NCBI GenBank assembly: GCA_012800215.1
Contig: JAAZJT010000141.1
Location: forward strand, 1 to 6,508
DNA: 6,508 nt
Reading direction: 5' to 3'
DNA from: Bacillota bacterium
GTDB lineage: Bacteria > Bacillota > Dethiobacteria > Dethiobacterales > Dethiobacteraceae
Shown: positions 6,293 through 6,508 of the stretch, piece after piece
Numbering within the stretch: the stretch's first letter is position 1
Layout of the letters: every line of letters starts with the position of its first letter
The notes under the pieces: generated by a model
What the model saw: the letters and a program-made list of their open reading frames with translations, nothing else
Told to the model about the DNA's origin: nothing
Databases searched by the model: none
Made by a program: the position numbers and the translations under genes

Positions 6293-6367
6293 GATCCATT
6301 TTGGCCACGGTCAATACCAACCATTATTTATGATGGGAGGTTTTAGCCGGTCAGGATGGATTTTTTT
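6293..6367 (+). terminator. Terminator-like RNA structure with an internal hairpin
   Basis: ATCCATTTTGGCC (6294-6306) pairs with GGTCAGGATGGAT (6349-6361), thirteen contiguous pairs of which three are G-T wobbles. The stem runs into TTTTTTT (6361-6367). The 42-base interior holds a second hairpin, CCATTA (6321-6326) with TGATGG (6331-6336) around TTTA. A terminator usually has a short loop, so the large structured head suggests either an unusual terminator for the genes to the left or the terminator half of a regulated leader RNA. Confidence 0.5.
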
Positions 6368-6373
6368 ATAAGT

Positions 6374-6386
6374 TTAGATAATCTAA
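6374..6386. promoter_or_regulatory. 13-bp palindrome upstream of the last promoter
   Basis: TTAGAT (6374-6379) and ATCTAA (6381-6386) are perfect inverted repeats around one central A. The site ends 25 bases before the -10 box at 6412, so it sits just upstream of, or against, the -35 region, where an activator or repressor could bind. Confidence 0.35.
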
Positions 6387-6411
6387 TTATTTAATATATT
6401 GAGACGATTTA

Positions 6412-6417
6412 TATAAT
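6412..6417 (+). promoter_or_regulatory. Candidate -10 box for the gene at the right edge
   Basis: TATAAT matches the consensus exactly. The surrounding sequence is very AT-rich, which raises the chance of a false hit, and the best -35 at 16 bases (TTTAAT, 6390-6395) is weak. A start near 6424 would give a leader of about 78 bases to ATG 6502, containing the mini-ORF. Confidence 0.4.
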
Positions 6418-6443
6418 TATGTAATTTACACAGAAGGAGGAAA

Positions 6444-6464
6444 ATGATAGAAATTAATGAATAG
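6444..6464 (+). CDS. Six-codon mini-ORF (MIEINE), possible leader peptide
   Basis: A strong Shine-Dalgarno, AAGGAGG (6434-6440), stands only three bases before ATG, and the frame stops after MIEINE. A second ATG at 6457 overlaps it and gives MNRLL before a stop at 6472. Neither can be a normal protein. The element may be a leader peptide for the gene starting at 6502, a ribosome standby site, or the relic of a start. The close spacing weakens the translation case. Confidence 0.3.
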   Translation: MIEINE

Positions 6465-6501
6465 ATTATTATAGGAATATTTTTGCGAAAGGAGTAAGGT
6501 A

Positions 6502-6508
6502 ATGTCTA
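6502..6508 (+). CDS. Start of a gene cut by the window edge
   Basis: AAAGGAG (6488-6494) stands seven bases before ATG TCT A, a standard ribosome binding site and spacing. Only two codons (Met-Ser) and one further base are present, so nothing can be said of the product. Confidence 0.55.

Noticed and set aside
1..6508. CRISPR array, tRNA, rRNA or transposase
   Set aside because: No regularly spaced repeats, no cloverleaf or rRNA-like stretch and no transposase motif was seen on either strand.

Overview
The window looks like chromosomal DNA of a Gram-positive anaerobe of the Firmicutes/Clostridia type. The grounds are strong AGGAGG-type ribosome binding sites, Sec signal peptides followed by 'copper amine oxidase N-terminal-like' repeat domains (a common exported module in Clostridia), and a MalT/BTAD-type regulator. 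This assignment is an inference from gene style; no marker gene is present. Every supported gene is on the + strand.

Left part (1-3398, moderate GC). At 138-1511 lies a TPR/HEAT plus winged-helix plus BTAD transcriptional activator. It appears to lack the large N-terminal ATPase half of its relatives, and its reading frame is closed by a stop at 96-98. A strong intrinsic terminator (1581-1625) separates it from a two-gene unit. That unit is a CrtI/phytoene-desaturase-family FAD oxidoreductase (1713-3212) and, 21 nt downstream with its own strong Shine-Dalgarno, a 54-residue single-pass membrane protein (3234-3398).

Middle (3399-3701). This is a non-coding, increasingly AT-rich spacer. It carries a 60-nt nested palindrome (3417-3476) and a consensus -35 box at 3621.

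Right part (3702-6054, clearly more AT-rich). Two exported proteins lie here. The first is a zinc carboxypeptidase of family M14 with a C-terminal coiled coil and one degenerate copper-amine-oxidase-like domain (3702-5084). The second is a protein with two copies of the same domain and a PepSY-like C-terminal domain (5248-6054). The shared domain suggests both act at the cell surface, perhaps on peptidoglycan peptides.

Right edge (6055-6508). No large gene, but dense small structure: a possible 56-residue ORF (6108-6278) starting on a 14-bp palindrome, a perfect 10-bp stem-loop, and a 13-bp terminator-like stem enclosing a second hairpin and followed by seven T. Beyond these lie a palindrome, a consensus -10 box, a six-codon mini-ORF behind a strong ribosome binding site, and the first codons of a gene that runs off the window.

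No IS transposase, CRISPR array, tRNA or rRNA was seen, and no complete defence or biosynthetic system could be established. The most interesting points are the small membrane protein paired with the CrtI-like enzyme, the M14 peptidase with a His in place of the usual Arg, and the structured leader region at the right edge.
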